A program made the position numbers and the translations under genes. From NCBI RefSeq assembly GCF_002250505.1, contig NZ_NJGY01000001.1, positions 2,871,066 to 2,935,065 of the forward strand: a stretch of 64,000 nt of DNA, written 5' to 3'. The number at the start of each line of letters is the position of its first letter. Within the stretch, counting starts at the first letter, position 1. Source of the stretch: Janthinobacterium sp. PC23-8. GTDB taxonomy: Bacteria > Pseudomonadota > Gammaproteobacteria > Burkholderiales > Burkholderiaceae_D. Under the pieces are notes generated by a model that searched no databases, had not been told where the DNA came from, and was given only the letters and a program-made list of their open reading frames with translations. This document shows positions 16,148 through 26,091 of this stretch, piece by piece.

Positions 16148-18040
16148 TTATTTCCCCCGACGGCTTTCGATCGCCTCGATGCGGTCCATGATGCCGTTCA
16201 TGCGCGCCACCAGCGCCTGGTACGGTTTCGGCGTAGCCAGGTCGACCCCGGCCGCTTTCACCAGCTCATACGGATAGGCCGAGCCACCGGAGGCGAGCAT
16301 CTTCAGGTAGGCTTGCAGCGCGCCCGGCTCTTTCGCCAGGATGCGCTGCGCAAAGTCCTGCGCCGCCGCGATCGAGGTGGCGTACTGGAACACATAGAAG
16401 CCGTGGTAGAAGTGCGGCACATAGGCCCATTCCAGCGCGTAGGCCGGGTCGATCTTCATCACGCCCTGCGCTTGCCCGTGGTAGCGCCTGAGGATGTCGG
16501 CATAGATGGCCGTCATCTGTTCGCCCGTCAGCGACTCGCCCCGGTCGACCTTGCCGTGGATGGCGGCCTCGAATTCGGCGAACATGGCCTGCCGGAAGAA
16601 GGTGCCGCGCAAGCCTTCCAGTGCCGCGCCCAGGTACAGCAATCGCTCGTCGTCGTCCTTCGCCACGCTCAACTGGTGCTCGAGCAGCAGCGCCTCGTTG
16701 GTGGTCGAGGCGATTTCCGCCACAAAGATGCTGTACGGTGCGTAGACTGACGGCTGCGCCTTGTTGGCCAGTACCGAGTGCATGGCGTGGCCCCATTCGT
16801 GGGTCAGGGTGCTGACGGCTTCGTAGTTGTCGGTGTAATTGAGCAGCACGAACGGGTGCACGTCATACGCTTCGCCATTCATGTAGGCGCCGGCCGCCTT
16901 GCGCGGGCGCGGATACACATCCATCCAGCGTGCATTGGCCGCTGCCGTCAGGGCGCTCACGTAGTCCGGCCCCAGGGGCGCGACGGAGTCGAGCATCATG
17001 CGCTTGCCTTCGGCCAGCGGGAAGCTGCGCTCGCTTTTCAGCAGCGGCGCATAGATATCGTAATAGGCCAGGTCCTTCACGCCCAGCATGCGCGCGCGCA
17101 GCTTGAAGTAGCGGTGCAGGGTCGGCAGGTTGGCGTTGGTCTGGGCGATCAGGGTCTGGTAGACGGCCGGCGGCAGATTGTCCGCGTCGAGCGCGGCGCT
17201 TTGCGAGTCGGCATAGTGGCGCACTGCCGCATAGGCGGCGTCGGTCTTCAACTGGCCGTACAGGGTTTCGCCAAACGTGCGTTCGTAGTCTTTCCACTTG
17301 CCGAAAAAGGCGTCGAACACCAGCTTGCGGTCGGCGCGGTTGTCGTCGCCGCGATACCTGGTATAGGCCGCCTGGTCGAGGCGCACTTCCTTGCCATTTG
17401 ACAGCTTGACGGTGGGCCACGGCACTTCCGAGTTGGCCAGGGTGCGGTAGACGCTGGCGGCCGAACCGGTCGCCAGGCCGAACTGCGCCAGCAACTGCTC
17501 GCCGGCGCCGTCGAGCGTGTGCGGCGCATTGCGCAGCATGCCGCTCAACTGAAAACGGTACAGCCGCAAGCCCCTGTCTTTTGCCAGCAGCGCGTCGATG
17601 CGCTTGCCGCCCAGCGCCAGGATCTCGGGCTGGATAAAGGTGGTGGCCTGTGCAAAGCCGTTGCCCAGCAGGGCGGCGCGCTGGTTCAGCTGATTGCCCT
17701 TGCCGTCGCCCGTATCCTGGTCGTAGTACTGCGAGGCGTAGGTGGTCAGGCGATTGACGCGCTTGCGCGCTTCGGCATACAGGTCCAGGCAGCTTTTCAG
17801 GCGCGCGGCAGAGGCGCCCAGCTGGCCGCGGCAAGAGGCCAGCTGCTTGAGTTGCGCGTCGAGCTGCCTGGCGTCGGCGTCGAAAGCGGCGTCGTCCCGG
17901 TACAGCGCGCTCAGGTCCCAGCGGTCGGCGACCTGGTCGGCCTGCGCGAGGGCGGGGGCGGAGGAAAAAGCGGTGGCGAGGGCGAGACCGAGGGCCAGCA
18001 GGGTCAGGGCGGGGCGTTTGAAGGTCGTCATACTATCCAT
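16148..18040 (-). CDS. pepF: M3 family oligoendopeptidase F, exported
   Basis: A 630-aa zinc oligopeptidase. The thimet-type site THEWGHAMH places zinc ligands at His414 and His418 with catalytic Glu415, and the third ligand Glu in the helix EIASTTNEALL. The family is usually cytosolic and ~600 aa; this one carries a clear signal peptide (LTLLALGLALATAFSS...APALAQA), so a periplasmic location is expected. Two in-frame ATGs (18040 and 18031) are possible starts. It hydrolyses short peptides, probably for nutrient use. It lies downstream of and in the same direction as an exported M20 hydrolase. Confidence 0.88.
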   Translation of the reverse strand: MDSMTTFKRPALTLLALGLALATAFSSAPALAQADQVADRWDLSALYRDDAAFDADARQLDAQLKQLASCRGQLGASAARLKSCLDLYAEARKRVNRLTTYASQYYDQDTGDGKGNQLNQRAALLGNGFAQATTFIQPEILALGGKRIDALLAKDRGLRLYRFQLSGMLRNAPHTLDGAGEQLLAQFGLATGSAASVYRTLANSEVPWPTVKLSNGKEVRLDQAAYTRYRGDDNRADRKLVFDAFFGKWKDYERTFGETLYGQLKTDAAYAAVRHYADSQSAALDADNLPPAVYQTLIAQTNANLPTLHRYFKLRARMLGVKDLAYYDIYAPLLKSERSFPLAEGKRMMLDSVAPLGPDYVSALTAAANARWMDVYPRPRKAAGAYMNGEAYDVHPFVLLNYTDNYEAVSTLTHEWGHAMHSVLANKAQPSVYAPYSIFVAEIASTTNEALLLEHQLSVAKDDDERLLYLGAALEGLRGTFFRQAMFAEFEAAIHGKVDRGESLTGEQMTAIYADILRRYHGQAQGVMKIDPAYALEWAYVPHFYHGFYVFQYATSIAAAQDFAQRILAKEPGALQAYLKMLASGGSAYPYELVKAAGVDLATPKPYQALVARMNGIMDRIEAIESRRGK

Positions 18041-18134
18041 TCCATATCCGGGTTCAAGAGGGCGGCAAGCAGCGCGCCCACTTTACAGCAAGATGGCGCG
18101 CCGGCACAGCACAGTGCCCCGGCGCCGGAACGGC

Positions 18135-19460
18135 TTATTTTTTACCGAGCAGGTCGAGCAGAATCGATGTTTCCGCCGTGATCGCCGCCTTGATGGTCGG
18201 CTGGTACTCGGGCGCCCATTGCGGCGAGTGCGGGCCGGCCAATGGCTTGCCGCTGGCCTTGGCTGCGGCCAGCTTGCCTGGCTCCACCGCGCCGATATGC
18301 AGCAGCACGGCCTTGGCGCCGGCCTGGCCATAGTTGGCAAAATCTTCCGACGTCATCTTGGCCGGCATTTCCACCACCTGCGCCGCGCCCATGGACTTTT
18401 GCAGGGTAGCGACCATGCGCATGGTCAGTTCGGGGTCGTTATACACGGCGTCGGTACCGGGGCGCACTTCCACCAGCGGCTCTTTTGGTGCGCCGGCGGC
18501 AAACGCCTCGCCCTTGACTTCACGCGCGATGCTGGCCAGCACGCGCTTGCGCACGGCGTCCTTGAAGGTGCGCACGGTCAGCTGCATGGTGACCTGATCG
18601 GGCACGATGTTCGCCTGCGTGCCGCCATGGATGCTGCCCACGGTGATCACCACCGGGTCCATCGGATTGTTTTCGCGCGACACCAGCGTTTGCAGCGCCA
18701 GCACGATGCGCGCGGCCATCACGACCGGGTCGCGCGTGTCGTGCGGCGCGGCGCCGTGACCACCCTGGCCGTACACCGTGATGGAAATGGTGTCGGCGGC
18801 GGCGCGGAAGTAACCGGCGTGGTAACCCACGGTGCCCGATGGCAGTGTCGCTTCATCATGGAAGGACAGGGCGTAGTCGGGTTTCGGGAAGCGCGTAAAC
18901 AAGCCGTCCTTCAGCATGGCGGCCGCGCCCAGCAGCGGCTCTTCGGCCGGCTGGCCGACCAGCATCAGGGTGCCGCTCCAGTTCTGGCGGTTGTCCGCCA
19001 TCAGCTTGGCCGAGCCATACCAGGCCGACATATGCACGTCGTGGCCGCAGGCGTGCATCACCGGCACGGTGTCGCCGGCGGTGTTTTTGGTGACGACGCT
19101 GCTGGCAAACGGCAGGCCGGTTTTTTCCAGCACCGGCAGGGCGTCGATCTCGGTGCGCAGCATGACGACCGGGCCGGGGCCGTTGCGCAAAATCGCCACC
19201 ACTCCGGTGCCACCGACGCCGGTGGTCACTTCAAAACCCAGGGCTTTGACTTTCTCGGCCAGCTTTTTCGCCGTTTCCACTTCCTGGAACGCCAGTTCCG
19301 GATGGCGGTGCAGGTCCAGGTACAGCGCTTCGATGGCAGGGTAGTTGGCGTTGAGCTGAGCGGCGATGGCCGGCGGCAGGGCCGCGCCATGGGCGGCGCC
19401 AGCGGCCAGCATGGCGGTGGCCAGGGCGATTTTCGTGATCGGTGCTGCGGGAAATTTCAT
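18135..19460 (-). CDS. exported M20 family amidohydrolase
   Basis: A protein of ~441 aa from ATG 19460, giving the signal peptide KIALATAMLAAGAAHGAALP. M20/IAA-amino-acid-hydrolase motifs are present: RTEIDALPVLEKTG with the first metal-binding Asp region, HACGHDVHMSAW (two metal-binding His), and a lid/dimerisation domain with YGQGGHGAAPHDTRDPV. These enzymes remove N-acyl or aminoacyl groups from amides such as hippurate. The upstream open stretch to 19544 belongs to the AT-rich intergenic region and is not coding. Substrate is unknown. Confidence 0.88.
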   Translation of the reverse strand: MKFPAAPITKIALATAMLAAGAAHGAALPPAIAAQLNANYPAIEALYLDLHRHPELAFQEVETAKKLAEKVKALGFEVTTGVGGTGVVAILRNGPGPVVMLRTEIDALPVLEKTGLPFASSVVTKNTAGDTVPVMHACGHDVHMSAWYGSAKLMADNRQNWSGTLMLVGQPAEEPLLGAAAMLKDGLFTRFPKPDYALSFHDEATLPSGTVGYHAGYFRAAADTISITVYGQGGHGAAPHDTRDPVVMAARIVLALQTLVSRENNPMDPVVITVGSIHGGTQANIVPDQVTMQLTVRTFKDAVRKRVLASIAREVKGEAFAAGAPKEPLVEVRPGTDAVYNDPELTMRMVATLQKSMGAAQVVEMPAKMTSEDFANYGQAGAKAVLLHIGAVEPGKLAAAKASGKPLAGPHSPQWAPEYQPTIKAAITAETSILLDLLGKK

Positions 19461-19548
19461 AGGTTTCTTTTTGAAGTGCGGACGCGGCGCGTCCGTTGTT
19501 GCAGAGCGGTTTTTTAACTTAGCAGAAATATTTCTCAAAATCAATAAA

Positions 19549-19578
19549 TTGGCTGGAAATATTTTAGTAATGTATAAT
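19549..19578 (+). promoter_or_regulatory. promoter of the chemoreceptor gene
   Basis: TTGGCT (19549-19554), 18-base spacer, TATAAT (19573-19578), about 65 bases before the chemoreceptor start. The whole interval 19510-19640 is AT-rich. Confidence 0.6.
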
Positions 19579-19643
19579 CTGCAATATAAAAAATTCCATA
19601 CGGAATTAAAAATATCCTTAAAGCACTATTTTAGAGAAAAGAC

Positions 19644-21362
19644 ATGATGAGTTTTATCGCAAATATCAAGATCGGCAAGCGCCTGGGCATCGGCTTTGTC
19701 CTGATCCTGGCCATGACGGTGGTGATCGCCACCGTCGGCGTATGGCGTCTGAATGAAGTGGCCACCGCGACGCGCACCATGATGGCCGAACCGTTGACCA
19801 AGGAACGCCTGATAACCGACTGGTATGGCCTGAACTTCGCTTCGATCCGCCGCACGGCCGCCATCGTCAAGAGCAGCGACCCGGCGCTGGGACCGTATTT
19901 CAAGGAAGACTCGGCCGCTTCGGTCAAGCGCGCCGCCGAGCTGCTGAAACAGATCGAACCCTTGATTTCGGGCGAGCCGGAAAAAGCCCTGTTCGCGAAA
20001 ATTCTCGAACAGCGCAAGCTGTACAGCGCTTCGCGCGACGGCGCCGTCAAGGCCAAGGCCGATGGCGACGTCGAGGGCGCGGCAAAAATCCTCGACGGCT
20101 CGTTTACGCCGGCGGCCAAGGTTTACCAGGACCTGCTGCAGGAACTGGTGACCATGCAGCGCACCAGCATCGACACCACCGCCAAACAGATCGACGCGGC
20201 GGCCGTGCACGATACCAATGTCATCACCATGCTGACCCTGTTCGCGCTGGCGTTTGGCGCCTTGTGCTCGTGGTTGCTGACCACCGGCATCACGCGTCCG
20301 CTGCGCCAGGCGCTGGCGCTGGCCGAAACCGTGGCCGCCGGCGACCTCACGCACAGCGTCGCCACCACCGCGAAAGATGAAATGGGCGCGCTGCTGACGG
20401 CCTTGGGCAATATGAACAACAACCTGGTCGACATCGTCAGCCAGGTGAGGAGCGGCACCGACAGCATCGCCACCGCCTCGAGCGAAATCGCGGCCGGCAA
20501 CCTGGATCTGTCGTCGCGCACCGAGCAGCAGGCCGGCTCGCTCGAAGAAACGGCGTCGTCGATGGAAGAGCTGACCGGCACCGTCAAGCAGAACGCCGAC
20601 AATGCGCGCCAGGCCAACCAGCTGGCCATCGCGGCGGCCGGCATCGCCAGCCGTGGCGGCGCGGTGGTGGCCGAAGTGGTGGCCACCATGGGCTCGATCA
20701 ATGAATCGTCGCGCAAGATCGTCGACATCATCAGCGTGATCGACGGCATCGCGTTTCAAACCAATATCCTGGCGCTGAACGCGGCCGTGGAAGCGGCGCG
20801 CGCGGGCGAGCAGGGCCGCGGCTTTGCGGTGGTGGCTTCTGAAGTGCGCAACCTGGCACAGAGGTCAAGCCAGGCGGCCAAGGAAATCAAGGGCCTGATC
20901 GACGATTCGGTCAGCAAGGTCGGCGCGGGCGCGAAACTGGTCGACCAGGCCGGCGCGACGATGGACGAAGTGGTGTCCAGCGTCAAGCGGGTGACCGACA
21001 TCATCGGCGAGATCTCCAGCGCCAGCACCGAGCAGACGCATGGCATCGAGCAGGTCAACCAGGCGATCGCGCAAATGGATCATGTGACCCAGCAAAATGC
21101 GGCGCTGGTGGAAGAAGCGGCGGCGGCGGCCGGTTCGCTGCAGGACCAGGCCCATGGCCTGGCGCAGGTGGTGAGCGTATTCAAGCTGCGCGAACAGGCG
21201 GGCTTGCTGCGCCGTCCCAAGCCGGTCCCGGCCCCGGTCCCGGTTCCGGCAGCCGTGCGCCCAGCGGCTGCGGCGGTAGCGCGCGTGGCACCGCGCAGCA
21301 AGGCCGCGCCGGCAAAGCCAGCGGCCAAAGCGCTGGCCAATGATGACTGGGAAGAGTTTTAA
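19644..21362 (+). CDS. methyl-accepting chemotaxis protein
   Basis: A 572-aa inner-membrane chemoreceptor. TM1 is at about 12-32, followed by a periplasmic four-helix-bundle sensor (~33-190) and TM2 (~193-212). A HAMP domain follows ([20 protein letters not shown]), then the cytoplasmic signalling hairpin with the highly conserved tip [20 protein letters not shown] and flanking methylation helices. The C-terminus is a Pro/Ala-rich flexible linker ending in DDWEEF, like CheR/CheB-tethering pentapeptides of enterobacterial receptors (NWETF-type). The ligand is unknown. It has its own promoter and stands alone; the chemotaxis machinery is not in this window. Confidence 0.92.
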   Translation: MMSFIANIKIGKRLGIGFVLILAMTVVIATVGVWRLNEVATATRTMMAEPLTKERLITDWYGLNFASIRRTAAIVKSSDPALGPYFKEDSAASVKRAAELLKQIEPLISGEPEKALFAKILEQRKLYSASRDGAVKAKADGDVEGAAKILDGSFTPAAKVYQDLLQELVTMQRTSIDTTAKQIDAAAVHDTNVITMLTLFALAFGALCSWLLTTGITRPLRQALALAETVAAGDLTHSVATTAKDEMGALLTALGNMNNNLVDIVSQVRSGTDSIATASSEIAAGNLDLSSRTEQQAGSLEETASSMEELTGTVKQNADNARQANQLAIAAAGIASRGGAVVAEVVATMGSINESSRKIVDIISVIDGIAFQTNILALNAAVEAARAGEQGRGFAVVASEVRNLAQRSSQAAKEIKGLIDDSVSKVGAGAKLVDQAGATMDEVVSSVKRVTDIIGEISSASTEQTHGIEQVNQAIAQMDHVTQQNAALVEEAAAAAGSLQDQAHGLAQVVSVFKLREQAGLLRRPKPVPAPVPVPAAVRPAAAAVARVAPRSKAAPAKPAAKALANDDWEEF

Positions 21363-21376
21363 TCAGCGAGTCGCCA

Positions 21377-21407
21377 TGGCGGCACCATCATCGCGATGGC
21401 GCCGCCA
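21377..21407. terminator. bidirectional hairpin between convergent genes
   Basis: TGGCGGC/GCCGCCA and inner CCATC/GATGG form a near-perfect 13-bp stem with a 5-base loop, located between the chemoreceptor stop (21362) and the ttcA stop (21412). No T-run follows in either direction, so this may stall or protect rather than terminate. Confidence 0.5.
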
Positions 21408-21411
21408 GGCA

Positions 21412-22374
21412 TTACACCGCCTGCAGCGGAATCGTCGCGCCAAAGGTGGCCGGCGTCGAACACGGCTCTTCGTCGAACGCGATATCGCCCATCGGGTTGG
21501 CCAGGCCATCCGCTTTCAGGTCGGTGAAGCCGAACAGCTTGCCGTCCATCAGGTGCGACGGCGCCACGTTGGACATGGCCGAGAAGATGCTTTCCACGCG
21601 GCCCGGGAATTTCTTGTCCCACTCGCGCATCATGGCCTTGATCTGCTTGCGCTGCAGGTTTTCCTGCGAGCCGCACAGGTCGCAAGGAATGATGGGGAAA
21701 CCTTTGACTTCGGCGTAGCGCTCGGTGTCTTCTTCCTTCACATAGGCCATCGGACGGATCACCATGTGCTTGCCGTCGTCGGACACCAGCTTGGCCGGCA
21801 TGCCTTTCAATTTTCCGCCAAAGAACATATTGAGGAAAAAAGTTTCCAGGATATCGTCGCGGTGGTGGCCCAGCGCAATTTTCGTCGCACCCAGCTCGTC
21901 GGCCACGCGGTACAGGATGCCGCGGCGCAGGCGCGAGCACAGCGAGCAGGTGGTCTTGCCTTCCGGTATCAAACGCTTGACGATGCTGTAGGTATCCTGG
22001 TTTTCAATATGGAAGGCCACGCCCAGTTCCGTCAGATAGGCCGGCAGGATCTCGGGCGGGAAGTTCGGCTGCTTCTGGTCGAGGTTGACCACCACGATAT
22101 CGAAGTGGATCGGCGCGCGTTCGCGCAAGGTCATCAAAATGTCGAGCAGGGCGTAGCTGTCCTTGCCGCCCGACAGGCACACCATCACCTTGTCGCCTTC
22201 TTCGATCATGTTGAAGTCGCCGATCGCCTGGCCGACCAGGCGGCACAGGCGCTTGTGCAGCTTGTTGTTTTCCAGCGCGATCTTTTCCGCCTTCTTGCGC
22301 GCCAGTTTCTGCGCCTCGATATTGGCCGGGATTTCCACCGCCGTCGTCGTCATTTCCATCGTCGCCTCGTTCAT
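21412..22374 (-). CDS. ttcA: tRNA cytidine(32) 2-sulfurtransferase TtcA
   Basis: A 320-aa cytoplasmic tRNA-modifying enzyme that thiolates C32 in the anticodon loop of a subset of tRNAs. The PP-loop ATP site SGGKDS is at 68-73. The two CxxC pairs, TCSLCS (Cys143/Cys146) and PCDLCG (Cys231/Cys234), supply the iron-sulfur cluster ligands of the family. Length is normal. The start overlaps the stop of folB by four bases, so the two are co-translated. Sulfur would come from IscS or a comparable desulfurase. Confidence 0.95.
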   Translation of the reverse strand: MNEATMEMTTTAVEIPANIEAQKLARKKAEKIALENNKLHKRLCRLVGQAIGDFNMIEEGDKVMVCLSGGKDSYALLDILMTLRERAPIHFDIVVVNLDQKQPNFPPEILPAYLTELGVAFHIENQDTYSIVKRLIPEGKTTCSLCSRLRRGILYRVADELGATKIALGHHRDDILETFFLNMFFGGKLKGMPAKLVSDDGKHMVIRPMAYVKEEDTERYAEVKGFPIIPCDLCGSQENLQRKQIKAMMREWDKKFPGRVESIFSAMSNVAPSHLMDGKLFGFTDLKADGLANPMGDIAFDEEPCSTPATFGATIPLQAV

Positions 22375-22769
22375 GCCGCATCCTTGATCTGGAACACTTC
22401 CACGCCCACGCCTTCGCAGTCCGGATAGACGTCGGGCTTCATCGACGACACGCGCGCGGCGCGCACGCGCGGGTGCGCCAGCATGGCCGCCAGCACGTCG
22501 TCGACCAGGGTTTCCTGCAGCTGCACATGGCCTTGCGCCATGCGTTTGCCGATGGTGTCGCGCATGAAGTCGTAGTCGACCACTTCGTCGAGTTGATCGT
22601 CTTTCGGCGTCGACTGGGACAGCGGAATATACAGGTCGACATTGATCAGGACGCGCTGCTCGCCCTTTTTCTCGAAGTCGTAGACGCCGATATTGATCAG
22701 CACTTCGTAATTGCGCAGGAACAGGCGCCGGCAGTCGGCCAGGCGAGGGTGGTACAGGGCGGATGACAT
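22371..22769 (-). CDS. folB: dihydroneopterin aldolase
   Basis: A 132-aa folate-biosynthesis enzyme (7,8-dihydroneopterin to 6-hydroxymethyl-dihydropterin plus glycolaldehyde). It has the family's N-terminal strand ([20 protein letters not shown]), the middle helix, and the pterin-anchoring Glu region ending in VEVF. The length is normal for FolB. It lies between a pteridine-reductase-like SDR gene and ttcA, all in one direction. The close paralogue FolX (epimerase) cannot be fully excluded by eye. Confidence 0.88.
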   Translation of the reverse strand: MSSALYHPRLADCRRLFLRNYEVLINIGVYDFEKKGEQRVLINVDLYIPLSQSTPKDDQLDEVVDYDFMRDTIGKRMAQGHVQLQETLVDDVLAAMLAHPRVRAARVSSMKPDVYPDCEGVGVEVFQIKDAA

Positions 22770-22822
22770 GGTTTTACCTTTTAGTGATACTTGCAGGATG
22801 GGCTATTCGGTGGATCGGCTGT

Positions 22823-23611
22823 TTACTTGGTCAGGAACATGACATCGCGCGGCAAACCGATCAGGTGCTGGCCGCCATCGACCAGCAAGGTGGTGCCGGT
22901 CAGCGCGCGCGCGCCGGCCACATAGCACACGCAGTCGGCCACGTCCTGCGGCGTGCTCGAACGCCCCAATGGGGTGTTTTCGTGCGCCTTGACGAAGTTC
23001 GCTTCGCTTTGCTCGCCCGACACCATGGTGATGCCGGGAGCGATGCCGACCACGCGTACTTTCGGCGCCAGCGCCTGGGCCAGCATGGTGGTCGCCGACA
23101 GCAGCGCGGCCTTGGACAAGGTGTACGACAAAAAATCAGGATTGAGATTGTACAGTTTTTGGTCCAGCAAGTTGATCACCACGGCTTGTTCGCCTTGCGC
23201 GGTGGCCTGGTACAGCGCTTGCGCCAGCAGCACGGGCGCGGCCAGATTGGCGTGCATGTGGGCGTCGAGCGCGGTGAAGGAAAAATCGCCGGCATTGTCG
23301 TATTCAAACAACGAAGCGTTGTTGACCACGCAACTAATGCGGCCCAGTTGTTGCTGCGCCTGCGGCAGCAATTGCCGCACCTGCGCTTCCTGCGCCAGGT
23401 CGCACTGGAAGGCCTGGGCGCGTCGGCCCAGCGCGGCGAGTTCCTCGACCAGGCTCAAGGCTTCTGCGCGCGAATCGCGGTAGTGCACGGCGATATCCCA
23501 GCCGTCGCGCGCCAGGCCCAGGGCGATGGCGCGGCCGATGCGCCGCGCCGCGCCCGTGACGAGAGCGACCCGCGGTGGAGTGTCTGTTGTATCTGTCGAA
23601 GTGTGATTCAT
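22823..23611 (-). CDS. folM: SDR pteridine reductase / dihydromonapterin reductase (FolM-like)
   Basis: A 262-aa short-chain dehydrogenase. The NADPH site is TGAARRIGRAIA (19-30) and NNAS is at 97-100. The catalytic pair is Tyr163/Lys167 in SYTLSK. The usual catalytic Ser is replaced by Asp150 (INLLDQK), 13 residues before Tyr; together with the RRIG motif this is the hallmark of pteridine reductases (PTR1 type). The family reduces dihydropterins or dihydromonapterin, consistent with folB 54 bases downstream. It is divergent from the MidA-family gene. Confidence 0.82.
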   Translation of the reverse strand: MNHTSTDTTDTPPRVALVTGAARRIGRAIALGLARDGWDIAVHYRDSRAEALSLVEELAALGRRAQAFQCDLAQEAQVRQLLPQAQQQLGRISCVVNNASLFEYDNAGDFSFTALDAHMHANLAAPVLLAQALYQATAQGEQAVVINLLDQKLYNLNPDFLSYTLSKAALLSATTMLAQALAPKVRVVGIAPGITMVSGEQSEANFVKAHENTPLGRSSTPQDVADCVCYVAGARALTGTTLLVDGGQHLIGLPRDVMFLTK

Positions 23612-23670
23612 GTACTTTTATGCGTGTGGTGATGGAGACGGCGGGCGGGCCGATTCGTTACAATGCGGGA

Positions 23671-24822
23671 ATGTCCCTACCTGAACCCGATAGCGACGCG
23701 CTGGCCGCGTCCCATGCCTTGCAGCACCTGATTGCCGCCGAGATCGCGCGGCAGGACGGCGCCATTCCTTTTGCCCGCTTCATGGAATTGGCGCTGTATG
23801 CGCCGGACCTTGGCTATTACAGCGGCGGCGCCGCCAAGCTGGGCGAACATGGCGATTTTACAACTGCACCCGAGATATCGCCGCTGTTTGGCGCCACCCT
23901 GGCCCATGTGGCAGCCGCTATTATGGCGCAAACGGCTCCCCGCATCCTGGAATTTGGCGCCGGCACGGGCAAGCTGGCCTTCGATATCCTGACCGAGGCG
24001 GCCAGCGCCGGCATCGAGATCGAACAGTATGCGATCGTCGAATTGTCGGGCGAATTGCGCGCACGCCAGGAAGCGGCCCTGGCCGCGTTTCCACAGGTGG
24101 TATGGCTGGACGGCTTTCCCGACAGTTTTGAAGGCGCCGTGTTCGGCAATGAAGTGCTCGACGCCATGCCCGTCAGCCTGGTCAGCAAGGCCCCGGCCGG
24201 CTGGTGCGAACTCGATGTCGGCATTGCCGATGGCCGGTTTGTGTATATCGAGCGGGTGGCCGGTGCGGATATTGCCGCGCAGATCGCCGCGCAGGTGCCC
24301 GAGGCCGAGCAATTGCCGGTCGGCTATGTGACGGAAATCCACGGCGTGGCCTGCGGCTTCATGCGCTCGCTGGCGCGCATGCTGACGGCCGGTCGCGGTG
24401 GCGCGGCCGTGCTGTTCGATTATGGTTTTCCGGCCCACGAGTATTACCTGGGCCTGCGTGCCAGCGGCACCTTGATGTGCCACTACCGCCACCATGCGCA
24501 TGCCGACCCGTTTTATTTGCCGGGCTTGCAGGACATCACGGCCCATGTCGACTTCACGGCCATGGCGCTGGCGGCGCAGGATGCGGGCCTGGACGTGCTG
24601 GCCTACATGAACCAGGCGTCGTTCCTGCTTGGCGCCGGCATCGGCGAGTTGCTGATGCGCAGCGACCCGGAACAGGCGAAAACCTTTTTGCCGCAGTCGA
24701 TCGCGCTGCAAAAACTGGTTTCGCCGGCCGAGATGGGCGAACTGTTCAAGGTGCTGGCGGTGGGCCATGGCGTGACATTGCCCGATGCGCTGTCGGCAGC
24801 CGACCGCAGTTACCGGCTGTGA
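23671..24822 (+). CDS. class I SAM-dependent methyltransferase, MidA/NDUFAF7 family
   Basis: A protein of ~383 aa from ATG 23671; the frame is open further upstream into the divergent intergenic region. N-terminal PFARFMELALYAPDLGYYS is characteristic of this family, and the SAM-binding glycine motif is ILEFGAGTGKLAFDIL. In mitochondria NDUFAF7 symmetrically dimethylates an arginine of complex I; the bacterial target is unknown but a respiratory complex protein is plausible. A single gene facing away from the folM-folB-ttcA cluster. Confidence 0.88.
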   Translation: MSLPEPDSDALAASHALQHLIAAEIARQDGAIPFARFMELALYAPDLGYYSGGAAKLGEHGDFTTAPEISPLFGATLAHVAAAIMAQTAPRILEFGAGTGKLAFDILTEAASAGIEIEQYAIVELSGELRARQEAALAAFPQVVWLDGFPDSFEGAVFGNEVLDAMPVSLVSKAPAGWCELDVGIADGRFVYIERVAGADIAAQIAAQVPEAEQLPVGYVTEIHGVACGFMRSLARMLTAGRGGAAVLFDYGFPAHEYYLGLRASGTLMCHYRHHAHADPFYLPGLQDITAHVDFTAMALAAQDAGLDVLAYMNQASFLLGAGIGELLMRSDPEQAKTFLPQSIALQKLVSPAEMGELFKVLAVGHGVTLPDALSAADRSYRL

Positions 24823-24954
24823 GCCTGCGCGGCGGCTTGCGCATTTTCGCCGCCGTTCATGGTTATTGTCTTGTCATATCGTATATCATGACCGTTACCG
24901 CCTGGCTGCAGCCGGCAAGAACCCGTCGCCGCGCACGGATTTCAAGATAGAACG

Positions 24955-26019
24955 ATGGGAAAGATACATACACACTATGACAACCTCAAAGTGGCGCGTT
25001 TGGCGCCGCAGGAGGTCATACGTGCCGCGTACAAGGCCCTGAGCCAGAAATACCATCCCGACAAGAATCCCGGCGACGAAAAGGCGGCCCGCATCATGGC
25101 CATCATCAACAGCGCCTATGGCACTCTGTCCGACCCGCTGCGCCGCAAGGAGCATGACGAGTGGATCGCTGCCGAGGAATGGGAAATCGAATGGCTGGAA
25201 AGCACCCACCAGGAAGAGGGTCGCAGCAAGGACGGCCGCGCGCACGGTGCGCAGCATGAACATGGCTCGACGCAGGACGTGCCGCCGTCGAAGGCCAGGC
25301 GCGGCGCGGCGCCGATGTGGCGCAACTGGCTCTGGTGGCTGAGTCTGTTCGCCTGCCTGTTGCTGGGCTGGCTGGGCGCCGTGCTGGTGCAGGGCAGTTC
25401 GCCCCAGGTGCCGGCCGCGCTGGCGTCGGCCTGGAGCGGCCTGGCGCGCGATGGCGTGAAACCCGGCACTGGCGAAGAGCGCCAGCCGGACGCCAAGGCG
25501 CAGGCCAGGGCCGAGGCCGTGGCCATCGACAGCTGGGCCGTCGGCAAGCCCTATGCGCCCGAACCGGCGCAGCCGAAAATTCCTGAAATCAAGGTGCTGG
25601 CCGTGTCGCAACTAAGCCTGAAAGCGGGCCTGCCCGCCTGCGATGGCGCGGCGCAGGCGCTGGTGGCGCCGAATGGCGAGCCGTGGCCGCAGCAGTCCGG
25701 TTATGTCAGCGGTTTTGCCATCAGCAACAAGGGTGACGACCTGTCCATCACGCTCGACAACAGCGCCAATGCCACGCCGGTGTTCGTCAAGCTGTTCGAC
25801 CTGGACCGGCGCGCCAATGTGCGCTATCTGTTCGTGCTGGCGCATGACAAGCTGACTGTCGAGCAACTGGCGACCGGCAAGTACGAAGTGCGCTACCAGG
25901 CGGTGGAACCGGGCGGCGAAGCGTGTGGCGGCAAAAGCAGCGGCGGCGTGGTCACGCCGCCGTCCAGCCAGCCAAAGGCGCAGGAAGAGACGCAGAATCC
26001 TGTTGTAAGCAGCATCTAA
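24955..26019 (+). CDS. membrane-anchored J-domain protein
   Basis: A 354-aa protein with an N-terminal DnaJ domain (about 5-70; HPD at 34-36 in KYHPDKNPGD, the loop that stimulates DnaK ATPase). A charged linker is followed by one transmembrane helix (about 122-146, WLWWLSLFACLLLGWLGAVL). The remaining ~200 residues are an Ala/Pro-rich spacer and a globular segment ending in a Cys-Gly-Gly and Pro/Ser tail. The J domain would be cytosolic and the C-terminal part periplasmic. It lacks the Gly/Phe and zinc-finger regions of DnaJ and so is a type III co-chaperone with an unknown client. Confidence 0.8.
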   Translation: MGKIHTHYDNLKVARLAPQEVIRAAYKALSQKYHPDKNPGDEKAARIMAIINSAYGTLSDPLRRKEHDEWIAAEEWEIEWLESTHQEEGRSKDGRAHGAQHEHGSTQDVPPSKARRGAAPMWRNWLWWLSLFACLLLGWLGAVLVQGSSPQVPAALASAWSGLARDGVKPGTGEERQPDAKAQARAEAVAIDSWAVGKPYAPEPAQPKIPEIKVLAVSQLSLKAGLPACDGAAQALVAPNGEPWPQQSGYVSGFAISNKGDDLSITLDNSANATPVFVKLFDLDRRANVRYLFVLAHDKLTVEQLATGKYEVRYQAVEPGGEACGGKSSGGVVTPPSSQPKAQEETQNPVVSSI

Positions 26020-26091
26020 TCTGATTATCCTTGACAGGCATCAAGCAGCAGCGTTTCTTGTATCTTGCGTATTTAATCCTTAGGAGTATCC

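Noticed and set aside
26031..26066. A promoter built on TTGACA upstream of the HD-GYP gene.
   Set aside because: No acceptable -10 hexamer lies 16-19 bases downstream; the nearest T/A-rich hexamer is about 24 bases away.
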